Assembly (NCBI GenBank): GCA_016711125.1
Contig: JADJTQ010000007.1
Coordinates: forward strand, 1-64,000
Length of the DNA: 64,000 bases
DNA from: Saprospiraceae bacterium
GTDB taxonomy: Bacteria > Bacteroidota > Bacteroidia > Chitinophagales > Saprospiraceae
Direction of reading: 5' to 3'
Below the pieces are notes generated by a model. It saw only the letters and a list, made by a program, of their open reading frames with translations, did no database searches and was not told where the DNA came from. The first letter of the stretch is position 1. The number at the start of each line of letters is the position of its first letter. Both the position numbers and the translations under genes were made by a program. Of the stretch, positions 32,564 through 42,728 are shown piece after piece.

Positions 32564-33856
32564 ATGATCAAACTTAGACTTATTGTTTGGCCACTGATCT
32601 TCATGATTGCATGCAATGATAGTTGGCCTGAACGGGAGTCATACACCTGCTTTGTAGGTGGAACCATCATTGATGGCAAAGGAGGCGATCCGATCCAAAA
32701 TGGAGCCCTGCTTTTGCGAAATAGCAGGTTCGTGGCATAGGTCTGAGAGAAAATATCAAGATCCCACCACAAACGAAAATAATCGATATCTCTGGTAAAT
32801 TTATCACTCCTGGACTTATTAGTGCTCATGGTCATGTCGGTGATGTCAAAGGGTATCGAAGGAGGTTATTATTCAACGGAAAATATTCAGGACAACTTAG
32901 CGATTTATGCTCATTATGGAGTAACTACAGTAGTGAGCCTGGGTGGCGATGGACCCGAGTCCCAATCCTTTCGCCATGTTCATGATACTGTTTCGGAAGG
33001 AAGAGCACGCCTTTTTATCGCTGGTGAGATCATCTCTGGCCCTGTACCAGAAGATGCTATGTCAATCATAGGTAAGAATGACCGGATGGGGGTAGATATT
33101 ATGAAAATCCGAGTTGACGACCATCTCGGCACAGCAACGAAAATGTCAGAAGAAGTATATAGAGCGGTGATTCATCGATCTCATGATTTGGGATATAAGA
33201 TTGCCACCCATATGTATTATTTGGAAGATGCGAGAAAATTGTTGGAATCGGGGACGGATTTTCTGGCCCACAGTGTGAGGGATGAGATAGTAGACGCCGA
33301 TTTTGTCCAGTTGTTGAAAGAGAAAAATATTGGCTATTGCCCTACACTGACCCGGGAGTTATCAACTTTTGTTTATGGAGATACGGCCGGCTTTTTTACA
33401 GATCCATTTTTCTTAAGCGAGTATGACGAGGCTATGATTGAACCCTTAAAAGATCCGGAACGTCAAAGGAGGGTAAAGAACAGCAAGAGTGCCCAGACTT
33501 ATAAGCAGCAATTACCCACGGCTATGGCTAATCTAAAAATTTTGAATGATGAAGGAGTGCCTATTTTATTTGGTACTGACAGCGGTGTCGCAACGCGGTT
33601 TATGGGTTACTTTGAGCATTTGGAAATGGAAATGATGGCTGAGGCCGGTCTTACTTCGATGCAGATTATTATTTCGGCGACCAAAAATGCAGCCGAATAT
33701 TTAAATTTAAAAGATCTCGGTACCCTGACTCCAGGGCATTGGGCAGATTTTATCATTTTGGAATCGAATCCACTTCTTGATATTCGAAATTTTCGGCAAA
33801 TAGAGTCGGTTTACATCGGAGGCAGGCAGGTGCCAAAAAAGCAGCTCAGAGATTGA
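32564..33856 (+). CDS. Amidohydrolase-family lipoprotein, frameshifted
   Basis: The ATG at 32564 starts a lipoprotein signal with lipobox MIAC. TIIDGKGGDPIQNGALLLRN leads to FITPGLISAHGHVGDVKG, which contains the metal-binding H-x-H (A-H-G-H). Two shifts are needed: near 32738 (FVA, then IGLRENIKIPPQTK in another frame) and near 32850 (VKG, then IEGGYYSTENIQ). The rest is the amidohydrolase barrel: THMYYLEDARKLLESGTDFL, AHSVRDE, PILFGTDSGV with the metal-ligand aspartate, and LTPGHWADFIILESNPL. It resembles imidazolonepropionase-related amidohydrolases. Substrate unknown; located at the membrane facing the periplasm. Confidence 0.88.
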
Positions 33857-33964
33857 TGCCTTTTTTAATTTCACATCGATTTATTTTAACCTCATCGAAA
33901 TCGTCCTGATTTATTTAATTGCAGATTTTCTAAGTTCATTTGAGACCAATCCAAACTCTACCAT

Positions 33965-35207
33965 CTATCGGGACATCCCTCTTCCGGCAATTCGCCAGAT
34001 AGCTTCAACCCGTTCATTCCGGACAGCATAGATCTGATCGTACAGATTGACAACCGGGTCGCAGTGAGAAACAATTAAATCCAGTTTGTCACCAACCTGG
34101 TACGTCCGTGATGGATTGACATAAGTTAAAGACCCAAATTCATCAGACCCTGAACGATATTCAAACCCAGACTCCCCTTTGACCATCGGCCAGGGTTGAT
34201 TAATTGTACATGCTTTTGCTCCCGCATCTGTCGTGACCCGGCCTTCATATTGATCGTTAACAACAGTAGTTAAAATGGTAAGCGATGATTGAAAATCAGA
34301 ATACTCATCTACATTGGTTTTTCCTCCAATTGAGAGATATTGAGTGTCCATGAAGACATAGCTGCCCACCTGCACATCAGTGAATCCTGGTGTCTCATGG
34401 TCTATATTGTAGGTACCGGTGCCACCTCCGCTGAAGATCTCTGTATTAAGTCCTGATTTGCTCATCAAAGCGCAGGTTTCTCCGGCAGCAGCCATTCGTT
34501 CCAAGGTCTGTGCTCTCCGTTTGTCAAATCCAGTCACGTGCTGGGATCCTCCGTCGTAGCAGAGCAGACCAAGAAGTCGAAGGCCGGGAAGTTTGTCTAC
34601 CAATTGGGCCAATTGCAGTGCAGGTTGCCCTGGGAGTAATGCCAGTGCGATGCCCACCAGGATCCACATCGATCACCACATCGGCGATTATTCCAGAGGC
34701 TGATGCGGCTTCTGACAAAAGCTGAGCATTAGCGGCACTATCGGTAGCCTGGATAAAACCAGAACACCACTTTCTCAGATTCATGGCCCGGGATATTTTG
34801 ACTGGAGTCACATTGGTCGTAGTACATAGTATCTGTTGAATTCCGTGCTCAAACATGGATTCTGCCTCACTAACCTTCGCTACACAAATGCCCACTGATC
34901 CATGCTCGAGCTGCATACGAGCGATTGGCGGACATTTGTGGGTTTTGGTATGGGGACGGCTGGTTATCCCATTGGCAGTGACCGTGCGCTGCATGGATGC
35001 CAGATTTGATTTAAGGATATCCAGATCCAAACATAATGCTGGAGTATCAAGATCCCATTTCGAAATGTTGGTTTCCGAAAGACCGATCCGGTCATAGGAT
35101 TGCATCTCTTTTGTGGTGTAACCGTTTACCAACACGGGAATACCAGCGGTGGCAGTGCCGGCAGTAAGGAGAAATCGGCGACGGGAAGTTGAGGTACTAA
35201 TTTTCAT
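33965..35207 (-). CDS. D-threonine aldolase / D-serine dehydratase-like PLP enzyme with Tat signal, frameshifted
   Basis: The protein starts MKISTSTSRRRFLLTAGT, a twin-arginine signal, unusual for this enzyme family. TPALCLDLDILKSNLASMQR and SRPHTKTHKCPPIA hold the alanine-racemase N-terminal fold and its PLP lysine (probably the K in T-K-T-H). The frame breaks near 34650 (VVIDVDPGGHRTGI, then ALALLPGQPALQLAQLVDKL). The C-terminal D-serine-dehydratase-like domain ends LIVSHCDPVVNLYDQIYAVR, with the H-C-D zinc site. It would cleave D-threonine or D-serine, or act on a related hydroxy amino acid, in the periplasm. Convergent with the amidohydrolase gene. Confidence 0.88.
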
Positions 35208-35723
35208 GTGTTGTTTTTGAAAGTTGAAACTAAAGATTCTTGACGATCTTGGTTAAAGATCGCCATAAAATGAGGTTCAAACAATGTGTTTTAGGATTTA
35301 ATTTTTCTGGATCTGGAATGCCTATGGCATGCCGAAAGAGAAATCGATGTAGAGCGATTTTAGCCCAGTAGGTTTGTTTTTGAAAATCTACTATGGGAGG
35401 CGAACGATAGCATTCATTCTCAAGTCAATTCCGGTCGTGATGATAAACTGAACTAGTTCTTAACCATATTAGCCAGGCAAACTACTTTTTTGATTCTATA
35501 TACAATTCTGGCATGCAGGTCTTTCTTTCTCCCTACTGGAGAGCAGGGGGTTTCGGCAAGCTCACCTGACTTTGGCAGAGCTACCTACCTCACCCGGACT
35601 TTTACATTCTGCGGCTCTGAAGCAATACACATAAAACGAATCGACCCACTGTAAATACACGAGACCTCTAAACTCTTGTAGATTGTAAGAATTATCTTTT
35701 CACCGAAAGAAATCAGGTATTCC
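35208..35723. other. Intergenic, no gene seen
   Basis: No convincing frame. CCCAGTAGGTTT and AAATCTACTATGGG at about 35368-35398 form an imperfect hairpin. Bases 35637-35667 are a near-copy of 3579-3610. No clear TTTG/TAnnTTTG promoter was seen before the zinc-ribbon gene. Confidence 0.45.
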
Positions 35724-35969
35724 ATGAAAAATTCATTCATCTGTCTAAAATGTAATTCCGAAAGAGTGCTTGAGGTTATCGGTTCGAATATGAACCAGTA
35801 TCAAAAGATACCCCTAAATAAATGGAGTATTAAAAATGCAGTATTGGATCGATATATCTGTGCCGATTGCGGATACACAGAAGAATTTGTCCAGTTGAGT
35901 GAATCATTTCAGAAATGGGCCGACAAAATCCTTGATCGTGATGGTGGAAACAATGATGGATTTGTCTAA
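35724..35969 (+). CDS. Small zinc-ribbon protein
   Basis: 81 residues, intact, from the ATG at 35724. It holds two knuckles: FICLKCNSERVLEV (C-L-K-C) and RYICADCGYTEEFVQL (C-A-D-C), spaced about 39 residues, as in small cytoplasmic zinc-ribbon proteins of unknown role in Bacteroidota. No signal peptide. It stands alone, 231 bp before the large secreted protein. Function not assigned; nucleic-acid or protein binding is only a guess. Confidence 0.75.
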   Translation: MKNSFICLKCNSERVLEVIGSNMNQYQKIPLNKWSIKNAVLDRYICADCGYTEEFVQLSESFQKWADKILDRDGGNNDGFV

Positions 35970-36200
35970 GTGTGCAGCATAATTGTTTGAAAATGTGAGT
36001 CCGCTCAGCTATACTTTTAGCAAGATAACTACTAAAAGGTCTTACGGCAAAAATCGATCTTGTTCATTCGATCAATTCATGATCATATTAACAGTTTAAT
36101 TACGATGAAAGATTTTTGTTGTGAAGTTTGTGATTGTATTCCGAAAATCTTATATTCATTTCAACCTTATATAAGGTGCTCATTCTAATCCAAAAGAACC

Positions 36201-39200
36201 ATGTGGACGAACCTCCCCCAGTCTGCGATATCCGAGATCGTACGACGAATAATCAGCCCCCTTATTTCATCAAGTTTCATTTTTGCAATTTTGCTCTCTC
36301 CACGGATTTTAATAGCTCAAGGGCCTGTACTTCCTACGTTTGCTAGTAGTTTTACGCCGACTTCCATTGGCCCTGGTGGCATATCTACCTTGAATTTTAC
36401 GATCGTTAACTTGGGTGCGATTCCGGCAGGGAATGTTTCATTCTCTAATACACTGCCTGCGGGTATCACAATAGCCACTCCTGCCAATGCATCTTGTGGC
36501 TGTGATGCAATTCTCACTGCCGAGCCTGGAGGTAGTAGTATTGAGTTCAGTGAAGGCCGGTTAGGGACCGGACAAACTTTTACGATCCATGTTGATGTTA
36601 CCAGCAGCACCGTGGGCACACATATGAATACAACCGGAGACCTCACCTCCTCTCTCGGTAATAGTGGTACTACCACGGCAGACCTAAACGTAACTGCCGA
36701 TAGACCGGGATTTTCAATGGCTTTCTCACCGGCCAGGATATCGATGGGACAGAACACTCGGATTACCTACACGGTAGATAATACCCAGAATGTTTCGGGT
36801 GCTTTAAACTTGAATTTTACACATGTGCTCCCAGTTGGGATGAAATTTGCCAAACCTGCAAATCTATCTCCTGGTTGTACATCAACGATCCCGTTATCTA
36901 TCGGTACCAATTCCTTATCTCTAATTGATGGTTCGGTGGATTCTGAATCACAATGTACCATCAGTATTGATGTAACGACGGATCGTGCGGGCATATTTAA
37001 AAGTTCCACGCAGGAATTACTAAGTGGCAATTCACAAATATCGAGTGGAAAAGCAACTGCGGAATTAATTGTGGATCGTGATTTCCTGATAAAGTCCTTT
37101 TTAAATGATCCGGTGGCACCGGGTGATGTGGTTGAGCTTCAGTTTACCCTAACCAATTTTGATCGCTTTACCACCACCTCGAATATATCTTTTGACGATA
37201 TCATAGATCAATCCCTGGCCGGTTTAGTGCACGTTGGTACTTTGTCCACTGGAACCTGTAATGGTAATCTTGCAGAAAATGTCGCTGGTACATTGAGCTA
37301 CTCGGGAGGATCACTAGCCCCCGCCGCATCATGCAGTTTTATCGTACAGATCCAAGTTCCTGAAACGGCTGAACGGGGATCGTATGAAAATACGACAAGT
37401 AGCGTTAATTATGACGCTGACGGTGATCAAGTGACTGGCAATCCCGCTTCTGATCAACTTATCGTTGAAACTGCCCCCAGGATAACCAAAACATTTATGG
37501 ACGACCCTTTTGTTGCTCCCGGAAATAGTGTTGTTCTGGAATTTTCGATCACTAACACCAGCCTTTCCGATCCGATGACGGACATTGCTTTTACCGATGA
37601 TTTTGATGCGGTTTTGCCCACTGCATCCATTATCCCGATAGCCGGAAGCTGTGGTCCTTCGTCTATTTTTACCTTTATACCATTGTCTAACCCTCAATCT
37701 TCATCTTCCACGCCGGCGAGATTGACGCTGACTGGTGGTAGCTTGGATCCAGGTGCTACTTGCACCTTTAGTATCGAACTTGATGTCTTGTCAGGGGCGC
37801 CAGGGGGGACTTATCCCAACACAACATCAGAAGTCAGTGCTACCATCGAGGGAGAAACTGTAATAGGTTTGCCCGCCAGTAATAACCTGACCATTGTTGC
37901 TGCTCCTGTATTGACTAAATCGTTCAGTAGAAGTCAGGTTGCTGCCGGTGACACAGTGACCTTGACATTCACCCTATTCAATTCCACAGATGCTCCCGGA
38001 CCTGCTTCCAATATTGCATTTATAGACGATCTGACCGTCATGATGGCAGGACTTGCACCTGAAGTTGGGTTTATGTCAATGATGGATGTATGTGGTCTGG
38101 GAAGTATGTTGGAACTAACAGTCGGTAATACTTTATCCTTTAGCGGTGGCAGTCTGGCAGCAGGTGAATCCTGTTCTTTCAGTGTAGTACTGGATGTTCC
38201 AGCCTCTGCCATTCCCGGGCCTTACATCAATATCACTAGTGAAATAACAGCTGACATCTTTGGATTAACCACGAGCAGCGGGCCGGCAACCGACAATTTG
38301 GAAGTGCCGAGTTTGACTTTGGACAAGGACTTTCTTGACAATCCACCAATTGTACCCGGTGACGAAGTAAGCTTGAACTTTACACTCACAAATTATACAG
38401 GTTCCAGCATAAATAATATTGCATTTATAGATGATCTGGAGTCAACTCTCACGGGACTACAATTAAGTTCCATCGGTAGTAACGATTGTGGTGGTAGTAT
38501 TACTGGTTTAAGTCTAATTGATTTCTCAGGTGGTAGTATTGGTCCAAATAGCAGCTGCACGATCAGTTTACAGCTTTTAGTGCCGGATCCAAGCCCAAAC
38601 GGAAACTATCCAAATACGACGACCGAAGTGACCGCAATGCTTAATGGAAGTCCAATCACTACGGCACCTGCAAAGGATTTCTTGGCAATCTTTGATACCC
38701 GTGTGCCCCCTATGGCCAGTGCCACTTCCACGGTTCTTAATTGTGCTGCGAATTCAGCCCTGGTTCAACTCAATGGATCAAGTTCTGTCACTTTTAATCC
38801 TCCAATTACCTCCTTTGTCTGGTCAGAAAATGGTTCGACCATTGCTAGTGGAGTAACTGCCACTGTAAATCTTGGGCTTGGTCAACATATCATCAAGCTG
38901 ACCGTGATCGATGATTTTGGTACGGATGATGTCGATATTACGGTTGTCGTAGATAATCAGGATAATCAAACACCAACGATTGCATGTCCCGAAGATGCTA
39001 TCTTGGATGTAGGTGCAAACTGTCAGATAAGTCTTCTGGACTATACCAGTAGTGCAACTGCAAATGACAATTGTACGCCAAATCCTGAAGTGACTCAAAG
39101 TCCGGCTCCAGGTACTTTGCTCAGTGGGCATGGCACTTCGCAATTGGTGACGCTTACAGCTGACGACGGCAATGGCAATATAGCTCAATGCTCCTTTACA

Positions 39201-40595
39201 GTGTCATTGCAAGATAATACTGCTCCAGGCATCACCTGCCCGGTAACTGTTTCAACCATGCGAAGCACCAATCCAGGATTATGTACCTACACAGTTCAAG
39301 GGAGTGAATTTAATGCCACTGCAACCGATAACTGTGCTTTGTTATCTCTTACCTACACGGTTAGTGGTGAAACCAGTAGTTCAGGAACTTCTCTATCGGG
39401 TCTGCAATTAATCAGAGGGACCAACACAGTTACCTGGACAGCAATCGATGTGGCAGGAAACATCACAAGTTGTTCATTTATAGTTGAGGTTGAAGACGAC
39501 CAGAACCCAACAGACTATATCATCTATGCAACGGAAGAGGCCAAATTTCCTGAGAACAATTACATTGGTGGAGATGTAGGAGTTACAGACGCCGACGGCA
39601 AAGCTGATTTCGAGAAAGACGTAGTATTAGACCCATACAAGGTAATTGCGGCCGATATAAAAGTTAAGACACCATCGCAGGTAACTAACCAAATCTTAAG
39701 CCCGGCTGCAGATGGACCCACCCCTCCATTTTATCCTTATAATGGATCGACCAGTGGCTTAAGTAATACGGATATAACGGTAAATAATACAGTTTTAAAT
39801 GGGTCTTGGAAGGACGTAAAAGTCAAGAAAAATATCACTGCTACCATGACTGGTAATAATTTCGGAAAGATTACCATTGAAGAAGGAGCTACCGTCACAT
39901 TTACTGCAGGCACGATCAATATGGAAGAACTTGATGTGAAGAAGGGGAAAAAGGATGAAAGTGTTACGACGGTAATTTTCACCAATCCCACGTATGTAAA
40001 GGTTGAGGATAAAGTAACTGTGGATCGCGATACCCGGGTGAACGAGAACGGACCGAAAGTAACTTTTTATGTCGATTCAGATAAGGAGTTTAAAGTGGAA
40101 GGTGAAAACAGCCATCTGACTGCCAATGTCATGATTCCCGATGGTAAGTTGAAAATAGGAAATGCAGATGCTGCGAAACCGGTAGTAATGACGGGCTGGT
40201 ATATCATGGACAAACTGGATGGAGGAAAATATACCTACTGGAATCAATATGATTGTTCGGGTACTCCATCAACCGCACCTGCTATGAATATCGAGCTGGA
40301 AGCGCATGACATCCCACAGGTTGAAGCGACAAAACATGAAATTAAAAATGATTTTGACGTTAAAGTTTTTCCAAATCCATCATCAAGCAATTTCAGGATT
40401 CAGCTTTTTAGTGAAAGTAATGAGCCCGTGACACTCAGGGTAGTCGAATTGACTGGCCGACAGGTTTCCTTTAAAACAAACCTCCTTGCAGATACAGCAT
40501 TTGAGTTGGGAGAGCAATTGCCGGCAGGAACCTATTTTGCAGAAATGGTACAAGGAAGCAATCGAAAAACGGTGAAACTTATAAAACTGAATTAG
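36201..40595 (+). CDS. Large T9SS-secreted repeat protein (six DUF11-like repeats, PKD/HYR, T9SS tail)
   Basis: Intact 1464-residue surface protein. Signal peptide ends near residue 40 (FAILLSPRILIAQ). Six DUF11-like repeats start near residues 40, 172, 293, 425, 569 and 704, each opening with a K-x-F/D-P-G pattern (SFLNDPVAPGDVVELQFTL, TFMDDPFVAPGNSVVLEFSI) and ending N-T-T-S. A PKD-like domain lies at about 833-920, and two HYR-like modules at about 924 and 1009 (TIACPEDAIL, GITCPVTVS). Residues about 1104-1360 form a lysine- and valine-rich repeat block (TITTIEEGATVTFTAGTI-like) that I do not recognise. The last about 80 residues are a T9SS sorting domain (VFPNPSSSNFRIQLF, PAGTYFAEM). Likely an adhesin or surface-layer protein. 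Confidence 0.88.
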   Translation: MWTNLPQSAISEIVRRIISPLISSSFIFAILLSPRILIAQGPVLPTFASSFTPTSIGPGGISTLNFTIVNLGAIPAGNVSFSNTLPAGITIATPANASCGCDAILTAEPGGSSIEFSEGRLGTGQTFTIHVDVTSSTVGTHMNTTGDLTSSLGNSGTTTADLNVTADRPGFSMAFSPARISMGQNTRITYTVDNTQNVSGALNLNFTHVLPVGMKFAKPANLSPGCTSTIPLSIGTNSLSLIDGSVDSESQCTISIDVTTDRAGIFKSSTQELLSGNSQISSGKATAELIVDRDFLIKSFLNDPVAPGDVVELQFTLTNFDRFTTTSNISFDDIIDQSLAGLVHVGTLSTGTCNGNLAENVAGTLSYSGGSLAPAASCSFIVQIQVPETAERGSYENTTSSVNYDADGDQVTGNPASDQLIVETAPRITKTFMDDPFVAPGNSVVLEFSITNTSLSDPMTDIAFTDDFDAVLPTASIIPIAGSCGPSSIFTFIPLSNPQSSSSTPARLTLTGGSLDPGATCTFSIELDVLSGAPGGTYPNTTSEVSATIEGETVIGLPASNNLTIVAAPVLTKSFSRSQVAAGDTVTLTFTLFNSTDAPGPASNIAFIDDLTVMMAGLAPEVGFMSMMDVCGLGSMLELTVGNTLSFSGGSLAAGESCSFSVVLDVPASAIPGPYINITSEITADIFGLTTSSGPATDNLEVPSLTLDKDFLDNPPIVPGDEVSLNFTLTNYTGSSINNIAFIDDLESTLTGLQLSSIGSNDCGGSITGLSLIDFSGGSIGPNSSCTISLQLLVPDPSPNGNYPNTTTEVTAMLNGSPITTAPAKDFLAIFDTRVPPMASATSTVLNCAANSALVQLNGSSSVTFNPPITSFVWSENGSTIASGVTATVNLGLGQHIIKLTVIDDFGTDDVDITVVVDNQDNQTPTIACPEDAILDVGANCQISLLDYTSSATANDNCTPNPEVTQSPAPGTLLSGHGTSQLVTLTADDGNGNIAQCSFTVSLQDNTAPGITCPVTVSTMRSTNPGLCTYTVQGSEFNATATDNCALLSLTYTVSGETSSSGTSLSGLQLIRGTNTVTWTAIDVAGNITSCSFIVEVEDDQNPTDYIIYATEEAKFPENNYIGGDVGVTDADGKADFEKDVVLDPYKVIAADIKVKTPSQVTNQILSPAADGPTPPFYPYNGSTSGLSNTDITVNNTVLNGSWKDVKVKKNITATMTGNNFGKITIEEGATVTFTAGTINMEELDVKKGKKDESVTTVIFTNPTYVKVEDKVTVDRDTRVNENGPKVTFYVDSDKEFKVEGENSHLTANVMIPDGKLKIGNADAAKPVVMTGWYIMDKLDGGKYTYWNQYDCSGTPSTAPAMNIELEAHDIPQVEATKHEIKNDFDVKVFPNPSSSNFRIQLFSESNEPVTLRVVELTGRQVSFKTNLLADTAFELGEQLPAGTYFAEMVQGSNRKTVKLIKLN

Positions 40596-41035
40596 GACTG
40601 TTTCATATGATTTGTACCTTGGAAAAGTCGATTTTTCGGCAGGAGGAATGAAATAGTTTGCTTATGACTTGATCAAAATGTCATACTCTTGAGTTCGGTG
40701 AATTGCTAATGTGAATGTTTTTCGGGCGAGATTTTTAGACCGGGATTATGAATTAGGGTTTTGTGATGAAAGCCCAAAGTGCAATAAAGACGGGTGCTCC
40801 AGAGGTTTTTGAGGGCGCAAACATGGTCATCATCAAAAATCGATGATGTGCCCGTATTTGCAGCAATTTGGGCTTGGAATAGAAGGTCTAATGCATATTT
40901 CCGGTTAAAGTGAAGGACACCTACTCTTGGCGATTAAAGAAGAATCTTGGGTTGCATGATCGCCGCAAGATGCTAGGTCCCTTCTCGTCAACTGTACTCG
41001 ATTTCTTGGCTACTTGCAACAAAGATTATGTGCAA
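40596..41035. other. Intergenic, no confirmed gene
   Basis: Between the secreted repeat protein and the tRNA. A short frame near 40905-41060 (KDTYSWRLKKNLGLHDRRKM) looks protein-like but has no start and no family I recognise; it may be a gene remnant. Confidence 0.4.
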
Positions 41036-41073
41036 ATAAAAAAGAGTTACATCAGTAAGTGATGTAACTCTTT
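41036..41073 (-). terminator. Rho-independent terminator of tRNA-Ala
   Basis: AAAGAGTTACATCA (41041-41054) and TGATGTAACTCTTT (41060-41073) form a perfect 14-bp stem with a five-base loop. Read on the minus strand the stem is followed by TTTTATTTG. It begins 12 bp past the tRNA 3' end. Confidence 0.9.
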
Positions 41074-41084
41074 GATTATCAATG

Positions 41085-41158
41085 TGGAGCTAGTCGGAGT
41101 CGAACCGACGACCCCTTGACTGCCAGTCAAGTACTCTAGCCAACTGAGCTATAGCCCC
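41085..41158 (-). tRNA. tRNA-Ala (anticodon GGC)
   Basis: 74 bases reading GGGGCTATAGCTCAGTTGGC on the minus strand. The acceptor stem GGGGCTA/TAGCTCC includes the G3:U70 wobble, the alanine identity element. The anticodon stem CTTGA/TCAAG encloses the loop CTGGCAG with anticodon GGC, and the T arm is GTCGG-TTCGACT-CCGAC. The CCA end is not encoded. The gene has its own promoter and terminator, so it is a single-gene transcription unit. Confidence 0.97.
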
Positions 41159-41199
41159 ATATTACCATTATCAGGTCAACTATCGCTGATATTGGGTCG

Positions 41200-41229
41200 C
41201 AAATATAGAAATTTCCTACTTACTGCAAA
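41200..41229 (-). promoter_or_regulatory. Bacteroidota promoter of tRNA-Ala
   Basis: On the minus strand TTTG (41229-41226), an 18-base spacer, then TATATTTG (41207-41200), matching the Bacteroidota primary-sigma consensus TTTG-N19-21-TAnnTTTG closely. It ends 41 bp before the tRNA 5' end. Confidence 0.85.
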
Positions 41230-41315
41230 ACACATTATAACGAGGTAAATTTCACGACTCAATTGCTAGTTTGCATTTGCTCTGGTCCGAACATAATGTT
41301 TCGATCTGATCGACA

Positions 41316-42596
41316 TTATAATCTAGCAATCGTCTCTACTATTGCGTCTCCGTTTTTGAAGATTTCCGGCCGTATCTCAGCTCCAAGCCCGGGTTTTTCC
41401 GGGGGTGAAACATGACCACCTTCTGGTACCGGAACATTATTGATGAAATAGGGAAACTGATGGGTGTATTTCCAATAATTACTCTCCATGATTAGAAGAT
41501 TGGGCACTGCAGTGGTCAGATGGATCGAAGCAAACCACAGTAATGGACCTCCACAAGTGTGAGGCGATACCGGTATGAAATAGGTGTCAGCCATATCAGC
41601 TATCTTCTTGGCTTCGGTAATACCACCACACCAGCTTAGGTCAAACATCACGACATCACAGGCTTTGGCTTCAAAAAATTCCCGATACTCATAACGCGTG
41701 GCCAGGGTTTCACTCATGCAAATGGGCACTGAGGTTTCACTGGCAAGGGCGGCATACGATTGCGGATTGTTCATTAACATGACATCTTCAAGATATAAGA
41801 TGTTAAAAGGTTCGAGAGCTTTGGCAATGCGCTGAGCTGAAGGTAGGTCAAACCTTCCCCAGCAATCGACACAGATATCCATTTTATCACCTGCCGTTTC
41901 CCGGATTTGCCGAATCCAGACTAGACCAGCTTCAATTTCTCCGGCAGTGATATATGACCCTTTTGCATGAAAAGGATATATCTTCATGCATGTGATACCT
42001 CGCTCCAGCAAAAATTGGACAATCTTGACTGTATCCCTACCCATCTTAGTGTCGTTGATGGCCCAGTAGTCTGTCGTGGTGTTGTATACTTTCACCTGGC
42101 TTCGTGTTTTACCCCCGAGTAATCGGTAGAGTGGAAGTCCTGCTGCCTGTCCCAGAATATCCATCTGAGCCATATTAATGGCGCTCAACATGCGCATATC
42201 AGCGCCACCTGCATTTCGCATCGCCATTTTGTGATAGATGGATTTCCAAATGCCGTCGATATCACGGGGGTCTTTTCCGAGGAGCTGTTGTGTGTAATCT
42301 TTTAGCGTTCCGAGTTCACCACTTGAAAATGGATAGGTTTCGCCGGTACCTATGATGCCTGTATCCGTATGAAGACGTATCCAGCAAAATTCTGCTCCAT
42401 CTGATCCTCCGGATCCACCACCGATACGGATTTGATCGCTAAACCTCACGGTATCGATTTGGGCAATCTTCATTGAATCGATTCCTTTTATGGCAGCGAC
42501 GGTGCCGGGCGGTAAGAGTGCACCCACGGTCGAAAAGGAAGCATAGGCTGCTGATCGAATGAAAGCTCTTCTTGAAGTATGAAAGGGTCTTATCAT
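41316..42596 (-). CDS. Enolase-superfamily (mandelate racemase/muconate lactonising-like) protein with Tat-type signal
   Basis: Intact 426-residue protein with an N-terminal twin-arginine signal (TSRRAFIRSAAYASF). IGTGETYPFSSGELG and ALLSAINMAQMDILGQAAGLP-like text form the capping domain. The barrel carries the metal-binding carboxylates in MDICVDCWGRF, ILYLEDVM and VPICMSETLA, and SPHTCGGPLLWFASIHL near the end. This is the mandelate racemase/D-mannonate-dehydratase-like branch, which dehydrates or racemises sugar acids. The sequence cannot decide the substrate; the ACS-type transporter 25 kb away could supply a sugar acid. It is separated from the DUF1080 gene by 132 bp, and both are on the minus strand. 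Confidence 0.9.
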   Translation of the reverse strand: MIRPFHTSRRAFIRSAAYASFSTVGALLPPGTVAAIKGIDSMKIAQIDTVRFSDQIRIGGGSGGSDGAEFCWIRLHTDTGIIGTGETYPFSSGELGTLKDYTQQLLGKDPRDIDGIWKSIYHKMAMRNAGGADMRMLSAINMAQMDILGQAAGLPLYRLLGGKTRSQVKVYNTTTDYWAINDTKMGRDTVKIVQFLLERGITCMKIYPFHAKGSYITAGEIEAGLVWIRQIRETAGDKMDICVDCWGRFDLPSAQRIAKALEPFNILYLEDVMLMNNPQSYAALASETSVPICMSETLATRYEYREFFEAKACDVVMFDLSWCGGITEAKKIADMADTYFIPVSPHTCGGPLLWFASIHLTTAVPNLLIMESNYWKYTHQFPYFINNVPVPEGGHVSPPEKPGLGAEIRPEIFKNGDAIVETIARL

Positions 42597-42728
42597 TGAA
42601 TTACAAGTCCTTAGGTTATTCCCCTTAGTTTAATGAAATAAAGCTGGAAAGTGCTTCCACATTCCGCTAAAGACGGAAAGATCGGTCTGGTATCAAATCA
42701 TGGACACCCTGAATTGTTTCCGAAAATA

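Noticed and set aside
40905..41060. Possible short gene (YSWRLKKNLGLHDRRKM) before the tRNA terminator
   Set aside because: No start codon, no family and it runs into the terminator stem; may be a remnant but cannot be supported.
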